A DNA stretch of 64,000 nt from Oscillospiraceae bacterium (GCA_015066445.1 SVOK01000004.1:45498-109497); one strand, 5' to 3'. Counted from the first letter of the stretch, positions 35,552 to 43,703 are shown. The notes: a model not told the origin generated them from the letters alone. Translations and numbers: made by a program.

Positions 35552-36421
35552 TTACAAGGTATATAAATCCTTGAACTCTCTGGGCGAATAGCCGTATTTC
35601 TTTTTGAATATTCTTGAGAAATAAAGCGGGTCCTCGTACCCTATTGATTCAGCTATCTTTTTAATACTGAAATTGCTGTTCAGCAATAAATTTTCTGCAG
35701 TATTAAGCCTTTGCTGTGTAATATAAGCTCTGGGGGTACAACCAAAGTTTTCTTTAAAAATAATTGTAAACTGATTTACTGAGCAACCGTAAATATCGGC
35801 GTAATACTCTATCGGTAAATTCTGGTCATAGGTTGTGAGAATATTTTTAGCAACCTCCAAAAGTCTTTCGTTGACAACGTTTTTTTGTTTATTGTTGCAA
35901 AGTGCATCACCGATGTAGCTTAAAAATATATTAAGATAGCTACTGCATATCGCTCTGTAAAATTCTGTAGGTCTTTTGAATTCGGCGATTATATTGTAAA
36001 TCGTGGATTCTAAATGCGAGGGCTTAAAATTAAGATGCGCAAACGAAGTATCAAGGTTACAGCTTTTTAAAACCTCTTCAACCTTTCTGCCGGTAAAGTG
36101 AACCCAGAAAACTCTTGTTGTATTCTCCATAGCATAAGAATAAAACTGAGATTCCTCGGGGCGAAAAAGCACTATCGAATTTTCGTTCACAGAATTCCGC
36201 TTTCCGTTATGCTCAAACACACAGCTTCCTTCCTCGATATAAAGCAAAAGATAATCCTTTCGTCCGCTTTTTCGGCTCATAACATAATTCTTTTTTAAAC
36301 CTGTATAACAATCTATGCCGCAAGAATTAACGAATAAATCATATTCATCGGTGGCGTAATCAGAGTCTAAGACAAACTGACCGTCTCTGCCTGATATGAA
36401 ATAATTGTGCTGATTTTTCAA
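35552..36421 (-). CDS. AraC family transcriptional regulator of the glycan locus
   Basis: The preferred start is a TTG at 36421, eight bases after GAGGTG, giving 289 residues. An N-terminal cupin-like sensor domain (about 1-150; GSCVFEHNGKRNSV, VFWVHFTGRKVEEVL) is followed by a C-terminal double helix-turn-helix (about 185-285), with YGCSVNQFTIIFKENFGCTP and the AraC signature IAESIGYEDPLYFSRIFKKK and YGYSPREFK. Such regulators bind a sugar and activate transport and hydrolase genes. It is the first gene of the long operon, and the same 16-bp element occurs before it and before the GH2 gene, consistent with autoregulation. Confidence 0.92.
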   Translation of the reverse strand: MKNQHNYFISGRDGQFVLDSDYATDEYDLFVNSCGIDCYTGLKKNYVMSRKSGRKDYLLLYIEEGSCVFEHNGKRNSVNENSIVLFRPEESQFYSYAMENTTRVFWVHFTGRKVEEVLKSCNLDTSFAHLNFKPSHLESTIYNIIAEFKRPTEFYRAICSSYLNIFLSYIGDALCNNKQKNVVNERLLEVAKNILTTYDQNLPIEYYADIYGCSVNQFTIIFKENFGCTPRAYITQQRLNTAENLLLNSNFSIKKIAESIGYEDPLYFSRIFKKKYGYSPREFKDLYTL

Positions 36422-36491
36422 GCCTAAAACACCTCGCAAATAAAAACATAGATTTTTTCATTTTTTAAAAGGACCATTTTAATTCGTTTTA

Positions 36492-36521
36492 ATTATAACA
36501 GTTTTAGTATGCTAAATTAAA
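36492..36521 (-). promoter_or_regulatory. Promoter of the AraC-importer operon
   Basis: On the minus strand TTTAAT (36516-36521), 18 bases and TATAAT (36492-36497) precede the AraC gene by about 70 bases. The block TATTTAATTT before TATAAT recurs in the GH2 and isomerase-GH3 promoters. Confidence 0.5.
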
Positions 36522-36539
36522 TAGATTTTTTAAAAAAAA

Positions 36540-36555
36540 TATGGAATTTTTCACA
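36540..36555 (-). promoter_or_regulatory. Candidate AraC operator upstream of the AraC gene
   Basis: TATGGAATTTTTCACA on the plus strand differs at one base from the element before GH2 (38980-38995). It lies 18 bases upstream of the -35-like hexamer, the same distance as there. A degenerate copy (about 36520-36535) abuts the -35, as expected for tandem AraC half-sites. Confidence 0.55.
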
Positions 36556-36711
36556 ATATCACATATAAAATATCCACAAATACATAATTTTGTTAAATAT
36601 TGCTATAAAATTTTGTAAATTTTAATTTTTTTGAGTTTAAATACTTTTACTTTTTTAAAAATTAAAAAACAGTTATTTGAATTCAAAATATAAACTTTGT
36701 AAATTGAAAAA

Positions 36712-36746
36712 TATGGATAAATTCACTTGTTATGGATTTTTATTCC
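36712..36746 (-). promoter_or_regulatory. Tandem upstream copies of the operator-like element
   Basis: TATGGATAAATTCACT (36712-36727) and TATGGATTTTTATTCC (36731-36746) are direct repeats with a 19-base period. They lie about 175 bases upstream of the proximal copy, so they could be a distal operator for looping or serve a second promoter that I could not define. Confidence 0.4.
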
Positions 36747-36753
36747 GATTTAA

Positions 36754-36782
36754 AAAGAGGGCTGTGAAATACAGTCCTCTTT
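36754..36782 (-). terminator. Terminator after the GH2 gene
   Basis: A 12-bp stem AAAGAGGGCTGT/ACAGTCCTCTTT (36754-36765 with 36771-36782, one G-U pair) has a five-base loop and lies six bases after the GH2 stop. Confidence 0.82.
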
Positions 36783-36788
36783 AAATAA

Positions 36789-38906
36789 TCAGCAATATAT
36801 GCCATATATTAAAATATTATATTTTTCATTCACACACCGAACAGTTACCTCTTTAATGCTCTTAACCTCACCAAACGCAAGATTAAGCATATTAATTTGA
36901 TAATTTTCACGGTTTTTCTCATAACTGAATTTTGCAAATGGCTTAGCATTCTCAGCAACAGGATTAATGCGTGAAGATCCGAGTGTGGTTAAAACGGTTG
37001 TAATATCGACACCGTTTTTAAGTCCAAATATCTGTTTTTCGCCGTTTTCAAAGGTCACTTCAACCTCTGCCACGGCTTCGCCGTACTCCCCTGCAATGGG
37101 ATAACCGTAAGGCATAGCAACTGCGCCTATGATATTTATACTGTCGCACTCACCGTCTCCCGAAAATACAACGGGATAATCATTTGCAACAACAAATGGG
37201 GTTGTTGCAATTGCCTCAACCTCTTGTTTTTGAAGCTTTGGACCCACAGCTGTTTTACGTGCTCTCATACGGATACGGTACTCGGGTATTGGCTCATCTA
37301 CCGAAGTCAAGCATTCAGCGAAATCTTTACCGCCTGTTCCCGTCATAGGTTTACCGCTGAATTCACATAGCTGTTCATATTCGTAAAGCTTTGTAAAATC
37401 GTTATCCACTTCTTCGCTGAGAGCCTCGCAAAAAGCGGGGAAAATCATAGTGGGATTACGGTATTTATCAGTAAGACCTTCTCTGAGCACACCGTCAATA
37501 CAAGCCGGTCTTCCACGGTTAAAATCATTAAGCTCGGACCATTCCCAGAAGCACATTCCCGCAAGGGCAGCTTCATCAGAACGGTTCACAAACAGCTTTT
37601 TCATTGCTATTATAAAATCCTTTAAAAGATGAGGATTATCATAAACATAATATCCTCCCCATTCGGTAAATATTAAAGGCTTATCGGTTAAATATTCTGC
37701 CGAAATTTTTGAACGCTCAAAGGTTGGAGCGTAAGGGTGCATAGTATAAAAATCAAAACCACAGATATTATAATACTTTTTTGTATCCTCAAGGCTCATA
37801 CAGTTAGCACCCGAAACCATACGGGTGGGGTCATATTCCTTGCAAGCCTTTGCAGAATCAATTAAAAACTGCTCAGTAAAACGGCACTCATTAAAACAGA
37901 GCCAAAACGCAATCGATGGATGATTACGGTCTCGCATTATAGTTCTTTTTAAAACCTCAATACTGCCTTCTGCAACCTCTTTATCCGAAGTATCCGACCA
38001 CCAAAGTCCGGGTTCTTCCGAAACCATAAGACCGATTTTATCAGCCAAATCCAAAATCTTTTTATTGTGAGGATAATGAACAAGTCTCACAAAATTACAG
38101 CCTGCATTCTTAATCATTCTAAGATCTGTTTCCATTTGCTCAACCGTTGGAGTATGACCACTGTCACCAAACATTTCATGCTTGCAAACGCCCTTAATAA
38201 AACAGGGCTCGCCGTTAAGCAATATAGCATGCTTATCACAGGTAATCTCTCTGAAGCCCACATTATGGCAATATTTTTCTTCACCACAAGAAACCTCTAA
38301 CTGATAAAGAGTAGGGCTATCGGGCGACCAAAGCTCTACCCCGTTTACTGCAACTGCTACTGCTTCTGTATTGGAGCTTTGCTTAAAGGCACAAATTTCT
38401 TTGCCTTTTAAAAACAGCTTTACATCGCACTCTTTATCGAGACTTGCCTTTATTTGCACGTTAACCTCAGCATCTTTATAATTATTTTTAAGGTCAGTCC
38501 AGAAAAATACATCCTCAAAATAGAAACTATCAGCATAAAGTATTCCAACATCACGTATAATTCCGCCAAAGTTTTCCCAACCTTCGGTAGGACCGAATTT
38601 GGGCTTTATATCCTCTAACTCAACTCTTAATATATTTTCTTTCTGCTTTGCAATTTCTCCTATTTCAAAACGGTATTCGCTGTAGGGAAGCATTTTTCCC
38701 AAAAAGGTTTCATTTAAATAAACCGAAGCTTCATATGTAATACCCAAGAATTCTAAAAAAATATGCTCTGATTTTTGTTCCAAATCAAAACAGAGCTCAC
38801 ATTCAGAATGACCCACAGCCAAACAGGAATAAGGAACTGTAACAGAAGTTTTTGCGCCCTTTCCTATTCTGTAGCTCCACTCGCCGTTCAAGCTTTGATA
38901 CTTCAT
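36789..38906 (-). CDS. Glycoside hydrolase family 2 (beta-galactosidase/beta-glucuronidase type)
   Basis: The ATG at 38906 follows GGGAGG; the frame extends 15 bases further but without need. The 705-residue protein has a GH2 sugar-binding sandwich (about 1-130; LNGEWSYRIG, GGIIRDVGIL), an immunoglobulin-like domain (about 130-220) and a TIM barrel (about 225-490). Acid/base Glu340 lies in LCFNECRF and nucleophile Glu415 in LIFTEWGGYY. A C-terminal sandwich (about 520-705) follows. With no signal peptide it should work on imported sugars. It has its own promoter and an AraC-type operator, so it is probably co-induced with the importers. Galactosidase, glucuronidase and mannosidase activities cannot be separated by eye. 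Confidence 0.92.
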   Translation of the reverse strand: MKYQSLNGEWSYRIGKGAKTSVTVPYSCLAVGHSECELCFDLEQKSEHIFLEFLGITYEASVYLNETFLGKMLPYSEYRFEIGEIAKQKENILRVELEDIKPKFGPTEGWENFGGIIRDVGILYADSFYFEDVFFWTDLKNNYKDAEVNVQIKASLDKECDVKLFLKGKEICAFKQSSNTEAVAVAVNGVELWSPDSPTLYQLEVSCGEEKYCHNVGFREITCDKHAILLNGEPCFIKGVCKHEMFGDSGHTPTVEQMETDLRMIKNAGCNFVRLVHYPHNKKILDLADKIGLMVSEEPGLWWSDTSDKEVAEGSIEVLKRTIMRDRNHPSIAFWLCFNECRFTEQFLIDSAKACKEYDPTRMVSGANCMSLEDTKKYYNICGFDFYTMHPYAPTFERSKISAEYLTDKPLIFTEWGGYYVYDNPHLLKDFIIAMKKLFVNRSDEAALAGMCFWEWSELNDFNRGRPACIDGVLREGLTDKYRNPTMIFPAFCEALSEEVDNDFTKLYEYEQLCEFSGKPMTGTGGKDFAECLTSVDEPIPEYRIRMRARKTAVGPKLQKQEVEAIATTPFVVANDYPVVFSGDGECDSINIIGAVAMPYGYPIAGEYGEAVAEVEVTFENGEKQIFGLKNGVDITTVLTTLGSSRINPVAENAKPFAKFSYEKNRENYQINMLNLAFGEVKSIKEVTVRCVNEKYNILIYGIYC

Positions 38907-38932
38907 AACCTGACCTCCCAAGTTTTTTAATT

Positions 38933-38961
38933 ATTATACCATTAATAAAACTTAAATTAAA
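38933..38961 (-). promoter_or_regulatory. Promoter of the GH2 gene
   Basis: On the minus strand an extended -10 (TGGTATAAT, hexamer at 38933-38938) lies 17 bases after TTTAAT (38956-38961). The weak -35 is what one expects of an activator-dependent promoter. Confidence 0.5.
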
Positions 38962-38979
38962 TATGAATTTTAAAAGGTT

Positions 38980-38995
38980 TATGGATTTTTTCACA
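38980..38995 (-). promoter_or_regulatory. Candidate AraC operator upstream of GH2
   Basis: TATGGATTTTTTCACA on the plus strand matches the element at 36540-36555 in 15 of 16 positions and lies 18 bases from the -35-like hexamer. A degenerate second copy (TATGAATTTT at 38962) abuts the -35. Confidence 0.55.
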
Positions 38996-39000
38996 AAAAG

Positions 39001-39033
39001 AAACCGTTAAAGTGATTTTCGCTTTAACGGTTT
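39001..39033 (-). terminator. Terminator after the PHP hydrolase gene
   Basis: A perfect 12-bp stem AAACCGTTAAAG/CTTTAACGGTTT (39001-39012 with 39022-39033) is followed on the minus strand by CTTTTTGTGAAAAAA. Confidence 0.88.
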
Positions 39034-39039
39034 AAAAAT

Positions 39040-39972
39040 TTAAGTTTCTTCTAAAAATATAGGGTTAGTCCAAGCCTTGTTACCGTTCTTATCAACAACA
39101 GTAATTCTGACATAAGAATAAGGTCCTGCCCAATGCTTCAGTTCAAACTCAGCACGGGTGAGAGAGCCGTCCTCCGACTTTACCATTCGGGTTGGGTGCT
39201 TATCGCTTTGTAGGCGTATTTTTGCCACGTTTGAACACTCAATTACAGCCTTGTTATCCTCAATGTAAAAATCATAAATCTCAGGTCCGCAAGTAGAATA
39301 AAACTCCCCTGCCTCTAACGCCCTTAAAATGTCATTAACATTATTTTCTGCATTTACCATTACCCAACCGTTACAATGCTCACTTAAAGCGTGACCGTCA
39401 TCAGTAGCAACACCGTAAATGTTTATACCTTGACCGAGCAGTTCGTCCCAATATGCCGCATCGGTATCCATATCACAATTAATTGCACTACCGCTGTTCC
39501 AAATTTCCATAGCAAAATTACCCTTTTGCTTTTCAAAATATTTAGCAGGTGTACTGCTCCATTCGGGGTGACAGTAAACAGTTAAGTTTTTATTGTTATG
39601 CGCTTTATCAAGAAAGCTTTGGTACTCGAATTGATCCTTAGCCTTGCCACGTTCCAAAACAACATCCTGTTCAAATCCATTGCCGTCCTCTTTTTGGGGG
39701 CCAATACAGAGAGTATGAAAATGACGGCAACCGTGACCGCTATCGATTTGGTTATCAAATTCCATACCGGGAATAATTGTGAGTCCGGTTTCAGGTGCAT
39801 AGTTTATGTAATTATAATTTCTGTGGTCTGTGATAGCTAAAAAATCATATCCGTTCTGCTTATGAATACGGATAACCTCGTCAGGAGCCACCTTACCGTC
39901 TGAACGGGTGGTATGACAGTGAAGTCCGCCCTTTAGCATTTTCCTTTTAAGCTTAAATGCCTGTTGTTTCAT
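39040..39972 (-). CDS. PHP domain metal-dependent hydrolase (CehA/McbA-like)
   Basis: The 310-residue protein has the metal-binding motifs of the PHP fold: GLHCHTTRSDG (HxH), FLAITDHRNY, a later VYCHPEW and VATDDGHAL. The C-terminal part (about 225-310) is beta-rich and ends SYVRITVVDKNGNKAWTNPI, as in CehA/McbA-type hydrolases. The family cleaves phosphoesters and other esters with two or three metals. It follows the CBM9-like gene by 14 bases and has its own terminator, so the two form a small operon at the edge of the glycan locus. The substrate is unknown. Confidence 0.85.
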   Translation of the reverse strand: MKQQAFKLKRKMLKGGLHCHTTRSDGKVAPDEVIRIHKQNGYDFLAITDHRNYNYINYAPETGLTIIPGMEFDNQIDSGHGCRHFHTLCIGPQKEDGNGFEQDVVLERGKAKDQFEYQSFLDKAHNNKNLTVYCHPEWSSTPAKYFEKQKGNFAMEIWNSGSAINCDMDTDAAYWDELLGQGINIYGVATDDGHALSEHCNGWVMVNAENNVNDILRALEAGEFYSTCGPEIYDFYIEDNKAVIECSNVAKIRLQSDKHPTRMVKSEDGSLTRAEFELKHWAGPYSYVRITVVDKNGNKAWTNPIFLEET

Positions 39973-39986
39973 AGTAAGACCGCCTT

Positions 39987-40529
39987 TTAGGTGAAATCTT
40001 TAAGATAGCAGAAGTATGATGGCACGTGGAATTTGGGGAACATTGTGGGGAAAAGCGCAAATAAATGCTTATCAAGCTCGCCACCATCAGTTTCAAGACG
40101 GTAAGCATTGAAATAAATTTCACCGTCACCGCTCATTATATTTTTAAGTTCAAACTCAAGCTCTGCAATATAACCGAAATCAGTTCTTTCCACATTACTC
40201 TTTACAAAACACTCATCAACAAAATCAATGTCAAGCACAGGGAAGTTCTGCTCATCAACACCGCAATTAGTCATTTTAGCTATCATAAGCTGATTTTCGG
40301 TGCTTATTTCAATTTCATAATAAACCTTACGCTCAGGGTCAGAGCCGATTAAAATTTCGCAAGCATCACCTGCAGAATGAATATCGTTATATTTTTCACC
40401 CGAGCTATAATACTCGGTATGGTGAGCTGTAAACTTAAACTTCACAACTCCGTCTTTCTCAGTTATATCAACTGTAGTATCATAAACTGGTTTTCCGCCT
40501 GTACGGCAATCCTTTAATTCGTAAAGCAT
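39987..40529 (-). CDS. Carbohydrate-binding family 9-like protein, cytoplasmic
   Basis: The 180-residue single-domain protein has a CBM9-like pattern: VVKFKFTAHHTEYY, GDACEILIGSDPERKVYYEIEIS, GYIAELEFEL and GEIYFNAYRLETDGGELDKH, with a terminal PSYFCYLKDFT. It has no signal peptide. Family members without an enzyme domain often accompany PHP or glycosidase genes, but their role is not known. A possible promoter (TTGACT and a poor -10) lies near 40600. The ATG is behind AAAGGAG. Confidence 0.72.
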   Translation of the reverse strand: MLYELKDCRTGGKPVYDTTVDITEKDGVVKFKFTAHHTEYYSSGEKYNDIHSAGDACEILIGSDPERKVYYEIEISTENQLMIAKMTNCGVDEQNFPVLDIDFVDECFVKSNVERTDFGYIAELEFELKNIMSGDGEIYFNAYRLETDGGELDKHLFALFPTMFPKFHVPSYFCYLKDFT

Positions 40530-40694
40530 AATTTAATTTACTCCTTTAATAACCTCTAAGTGAAACAATAATACAACTTATTTTTATCACAGAATATACT
40601 TTTAGTCAATACGGGTTTCCTGAATTTTTAATCTTTTTCCCAACTTTTACATCAGAAACCTTTGTTATGTAACCAATAACCTTATTAAAATAAG

Positions 40695-40735
40695 CCCCAT
40701 AGCCAAAGTATTCTTGCGAGCTTTTTGCTATGGGG
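40695..40735 (-). terminator. Terminator after the nuclease lipoprotein gene
   Basis: A 9-bp stem CCCCATAGC/GCTATGGGG (40695-40703 with 40727-40735) is followed on the minus strand by TTATTTTAATAAGG. Confidence 0.8.
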
Positions 40736-40740
40736 TTTTG

Positions 40741-41658
40741 TTACGGATTACAACCTTTACAGGGAGAATAGCCCTTTTCTAAAAGAGTGCTTCTGTCCTC
40801 TTTGGAAAGCTTTTTATTGCTTGCCTTTATATCCTTTGCAAGACTGCAATTAGCAGTATGAAATTTTTTAGAATTAGTATTTAATATATATTCGGTTTCA
40901 GTCTCATTTCCGTCAGGCGTTATTTTATCGCCTGCAAGCTTACTCTCACCGTTTGAATAATTGATTTCAATTCCGGGCTGACTGTTATATGCATAAACAT
41001 TAAAGCATATACCCTCACCGTTATCCTCAACCGAAAACGCTTCCATCTGAACTCCGCTTGCGAGTAAATCCGAGCTTTTATAAACAGGTGTAACCCTATA
41101 AATCACATGATTTTCTGTTTCTCTTACATAGTCAGCTATCATATTTTCAAAAGGCAACATTCCTTCGATATTAAGATAGCGAGTTCCTGTTATAAGATTT
41201 TGTTCATTAGCGTTTTCTCCCGTAAGCTGAAAGCCTATCAAATGACAACGGTTGTATAAATATTTACCGTCAACAATATCATATTTAACGGTGTGCCAGC
41301 CTGTGGGCTTTACCTGACCGATACTTCCCCGTTCCTCTGTGGGCATAATATCTGTACCAATGCAAGCCATAACTACACCGCATCTGCCAAAACTATCAAG
41401 CTTTGAATAGCTTTCATAGCTTTTTGTTACTAAATCCTTGCTATCAAATTGAGGCTCGTTATTCCTTATTGCAACATAAGGCTCACCGCTAAATTCTGGT
41501 GCATCATTTACAGAAGCAATATAATCCTCGGGATAGCTCTGAGACGAAGAAGAATTAACTTCAATGTTTTCGTTTGGCTTTTCTGTATCGCCGCAGCTAC
41601 AAAAAATCAAAGTTGCGCTTAAAATCAGGCACAAAGCTAAAATCAATTTCTTTTTCAT
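40741..41658 (-). CDS. DNA/RNA non-specific endonuclease (EndA/DNA-entry type), lipoprotein
   Basis: The 305-residue protein has a lipobox FCSCG, then a nuclease domain (about 55-225) with the His-Asn active site YNRCHLIGFQLTG and NEQNLITGTRYLNIEGMLP, as in streptococcal-type DNA-entry nucleases (usually NRSHL; the Cys is a variation). A C-terminal segment (about 255-305), FHTANCSLAKDI and YSPCKGCNP, is a small Cys-rich module also seen after surface thermonucleases. It probably degrades extracellular DNA at the cell surface. Its ATG overlaps the upstream stop (ATGA), so it is coupled to the two genes before it. Confidence 0.87.
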   Translation of the reverse strand: MKKKLILALCLILSATLIFCSCGDTEKPNENIEVNSSSSQSYPEDYIASVNDAPEFSGEPYVAIRNNEPQFDSKDLVTKSYESYSKLDSFGRCGVVMACIGTDIMPTEERGSIGQVKPTGWHTVKYDIVDGKYLYNRCHLIGFQLTGENANEQNLITGTRYLNIEGMLPFENMIADYVRETENHVIYRVTPVYKSSDLLASGVQMEAFSVEDNGEGICFNVYAYNSQPGIEINYSNGESKLAGDKITPDGNETETEYILNTNSKKFHTANCSLAKDIKASNKKLSKEDRSTLLEKGYSPCKGCNP

Positions 41659-42056
41659 AAGCTGTATATCTCCTCTGTAATCTCAGGGTGGGAATTACCG
41701 ACAAAATTTTCTGTACTAACAAGCCTCATATTTTCTAAAAAACCGATAGGAAACTTAAAATCAGATGGGTATTTTCTGTTCCAGCGGTAAAGAATTAAAC
41801 CCTCAATTTTTTCGGTAAATTCAGTAATATCTGCATTTTCAACAAAGCAATATTCGCCATCGGCGGCTTCTTTAAGAAAATCCTTGCTGACAGAAACCTC
41901 GTGTTTTGCAAAAAGCTTTGCAGAATAGTCGTTCACCCAAAGTCGGCTTTTAGCAGAAAGCTTTGATACCCTATTAATCAATACTTCATCTGAGCTTTGG
42001 CGCCTTTTGTTAAAAAGCATACCGTTTCCATCATCAAGGCAGGCTATAATAATCAT
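41655..42056 (-). CDS. Small conserved protein often mislabelled ribonuclease Z
   Basis: The 133-residue protein opens IIIACLDDGNGMLFNKRRQSSDEVL, with LWVNDYSAKLF near residue 40. I recognise this short clostridial family from proteins named ribonuclease Z, but it has none of the metallo-beta-lactamase motifs (no HxHxDH), so that name is unsupported. It overlaps both neighbours by four bases (ATGA on each side). The function is unknown; a link with the nuclease is suggested by coupling only. Confidence 0.7.
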   Translation of the reverse strand: MIIIACLDDGNGMLFNKRRQSSDEVLINRVSKLSAKSRLWVNDYSAKLFAKHEVSVSKDFLKEAADGEYCFVENADITEFTEKIEGLILYRWNRKYPSDFKFPIGFLENMRLVSTENFVGNSHPEITEEIYSL

Positions 42057-42739
42057 TCGTAATACCTACCGTTAAGAAAAGCTATTGTTCTTTCAACAGA
42101 TTCTTTACATTCCTTGGAAACATCTTCCTTATTCGCTCTATAATCATACATAGCGCAATAATCGGATAAATCCTTATAAAGGCTTTTTGTATGCTCGCTT
42201 GTTATTCTTGTGAGATTTTTTGCAAACTCACTGCCATAGCTTCGCATTTCCTTTTTTTCTATTCCTGCCATAAGACGCTCATAATGAGGCAGGCAGAACA
42301 TAGGCTGATTATTAAACATCTCTCTGAAATCACGTTCTTTTTCATAACAACGGTAAATTGTTGCTATCATTCTTGAAATACCGTATTCAATTTTGTCACA
42401 AATAAAGCAGGTTTCGCTGATTTTAGCGGCTCTCTCCCCTTTTTTTGCAGGAGATACAAAAATATTCTTGGTAAAAACGTTTTTGTTAATTTCGTCTATA
42501 TGAGTTTGAAGCATAAGCGCTAACTGAAGTCTGCCACGGTGAGCCATCATATCAGTATAATGCTTTTCGCAAAAGCCCACACGGTTAGTTTCAATTCTTA
42601 CATCGGGCTCCATCATAGCGTCACCCATTATGTAATCAATAATTCTGTGCTCAATAGTATCCCTCATTCGGCATATAGGGCAACCGTCATTTTCCTCAAA
42701 AACCTCACTGACAGGTATGGTACAAATATCATCTCTCAT
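42053..42739 (-). CDS. DUF6062 family protein, probable zinc-binding
   Basis: The ATG at 42739 follows AGGAG and gives 228 residues. Four metal-binding-like pairs are spaced through it: CPICRMRD (about 19-22), FCEKHY (about 60), CFICDKI (about 110) and CLPHY (about 150). The body is helical. This matches DUF6062, known in Clostridia without assigned function. It is the first gene of a three-gene, four-base-overlap operon ending with the surface nuclease and is divergent from ogg across 68 bases. Confidence 0.75.
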   Translation of the reverse strand: MRDDICTIPVSEVFEENDGCPICRMRDTIEHRIIDYIMGDAMMEPDVRIETNRVGFCEKHYTDMMAHRGRLQLALMLQTHIDEINKNVFTKNIFVSPAKKGERAAKISETCFICDKIEYGISRMIATIYRCYEKERDFREMFNNQPMFCLPHYERLMAGIEKKEMRSYGSEFAKNLTRITSEHTKSLYKDLSDYCAMYDYRANKEDVSKECKESVERTIAFLNGRYYE

Positions 42740-42807
42740 AGCTTTACTCCTAAAATTTATATATTTACATTTTAGCATAAAAATTATATAATATCAATGG
42801 TGATTAA

Positions 42808-43644
42808 ATGTATATAAAGGAATTTAAAAATAATAATGTCTACATATCCGGCATCTCAGACTTTGACCTGCCCCAAACTCTTGACTGCGGTCAGGCGTTC
42901 CGTTGGGAAGAAGCCTCTGTAGGCAGATGGAGGGGCGTTGCTTATAACAAGTATTTAGAGCTTGAAAAGCTGAGCGACGACACTATTGTGCTTTATAACA
43001 CAAGCGAAGAAGATTTTAATAATATATGGTGCGATTATTTTGATTTAAACCGAGATTACGGCGAAATTATTGACGCCATAAGCGGTAACGAGATATTAAA
43101 AGCCGCCGCCTCATTCGGCAGCGGTATAAGGGTGCTTAATCAGGAACCTTGGGAGACTCTTTGCTCGTTTATAATATCCCAAAACAATAATATCAAGCGA
43201 ATTAAGGGTATAATTGCCCGTCTTTGTGAGAATTTCGGCGAAGATATGGGAGGATATTATTCTTTCCCAACCGCTCAAAGGATTGCAAGCCTTACTCTCG
43301 AAGATTTAAGTGTTCTTCGTTCAGGCTTCAGAGCAAAATATATTCTCGATGCCGCTAATAAAGTTGCAAACGGAGAAATTGATTTATTAAATCTTAAAAA
43401 TATTGCTGTAGACGATGCTAGATGTGAGCTTATGAAGATAAAGGGCGTAGGCCCAAAGGTTGCCGATTGTGCTCTCCTGTTCTCACACCGTCATATTGAC
43501 GCTTTCCCGAAAGATGTATGGATAAAGCGTGCTATGGAGGTATTGTTCGGGGGAGAGCTACCTAAAGAGGCTGTTCCGTATGCAGGGATTGTGCAACAGT
43601 ATATTTTCTTTTATGCCCGAGAAACTAAGCTTAAAATTGATTAA
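42808..43644 (+). CDS. ogg: 8-oxoguanine DNA glycosylase/AP lyase
   Basis: The 278-residue protein resembles OGG1. The N-terminal domain (about 1-105) has TLDCGQAFRW. A helix-hairpin-helix GPD domain carries SQNNNIKRIKGII, the hairpin IKGVGPKVADC with catalytic Lys217, and DAFPKDVWIKR with the active-site Asp236. It removes oxidised guanine and nicks the abasic site. It is a single gene divergent from DUF6062 and convergent with the TtcA-like gene. Confidence 0.94.
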   Translation: MYIKEFKNNNVYISGISDFDLPQTLDCGQAFRWEEASVGRWRGVAYNKYLELEKLSDDTIVLYNTSEEDFNNIWCDYFDLNRDYGEIIDAISGNEILKAAASFGSGIRVLNQEPWETLCSFIISQNNNIKRIKGIIARLCENFGEDMGGYYSFPTAQRIASLTLEDLSVLRSGFRAKYILDAANKVANGEIDLLNLKNIAVDDARCELMKIKGVGPKVADCALLFSHRHIDAFPKDVWIKRAMEVLFGGELPKEAVPYAGIVQQYIFFYARETKLKID

Positions 43645-43651
43645 AAAACAA

Positions 43652-43703
43652 AATTGTCGCAAGAGTGGCACCTTCCTTACGGAGTGTTTCTCTTGCGGCA
43701 ATT
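43652..43703. terminator. Bidirectional terminator between ogg and the TtcA-like gene
   Basis: A 14-bp stem AATTGTCGCAAGAG/CTCTTGCGGCAATT (43652-43665 with 43690-43703, one G-U pair) has a 24-base loop and T-rich flanks and lies between convergent genes. Confidence 0.8.

Larger units (their letters stand above)
36422..36788. other. AT-rich non-coding regulatory region upstream of the AraC operon
   Basis: About 370 bases without a gene, composed almost entirely of A and T runs. From left to right it holds the AraC gene promoter (36492-36521), an operator-like element (36540-36555), a featureless stretch, two further copies of the element (36712-36746) and the terminator of the GH2 gene (36754-36782). 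Confidence 0.7.

Noticed and set aside
39040..39972. PHP protein as a histidinol phosphatase or polymerase PHP domain
   Set aside because: The long C-terminal beta-rich part and the genomic context do not fit either; a CehA/McbA-like hydrolase is closer.
41655..42056. Annotation as ribonuclease Z
   Set aside because: None of the metallo-beta-lactamase histidine motifs are present and the protein is far too short.
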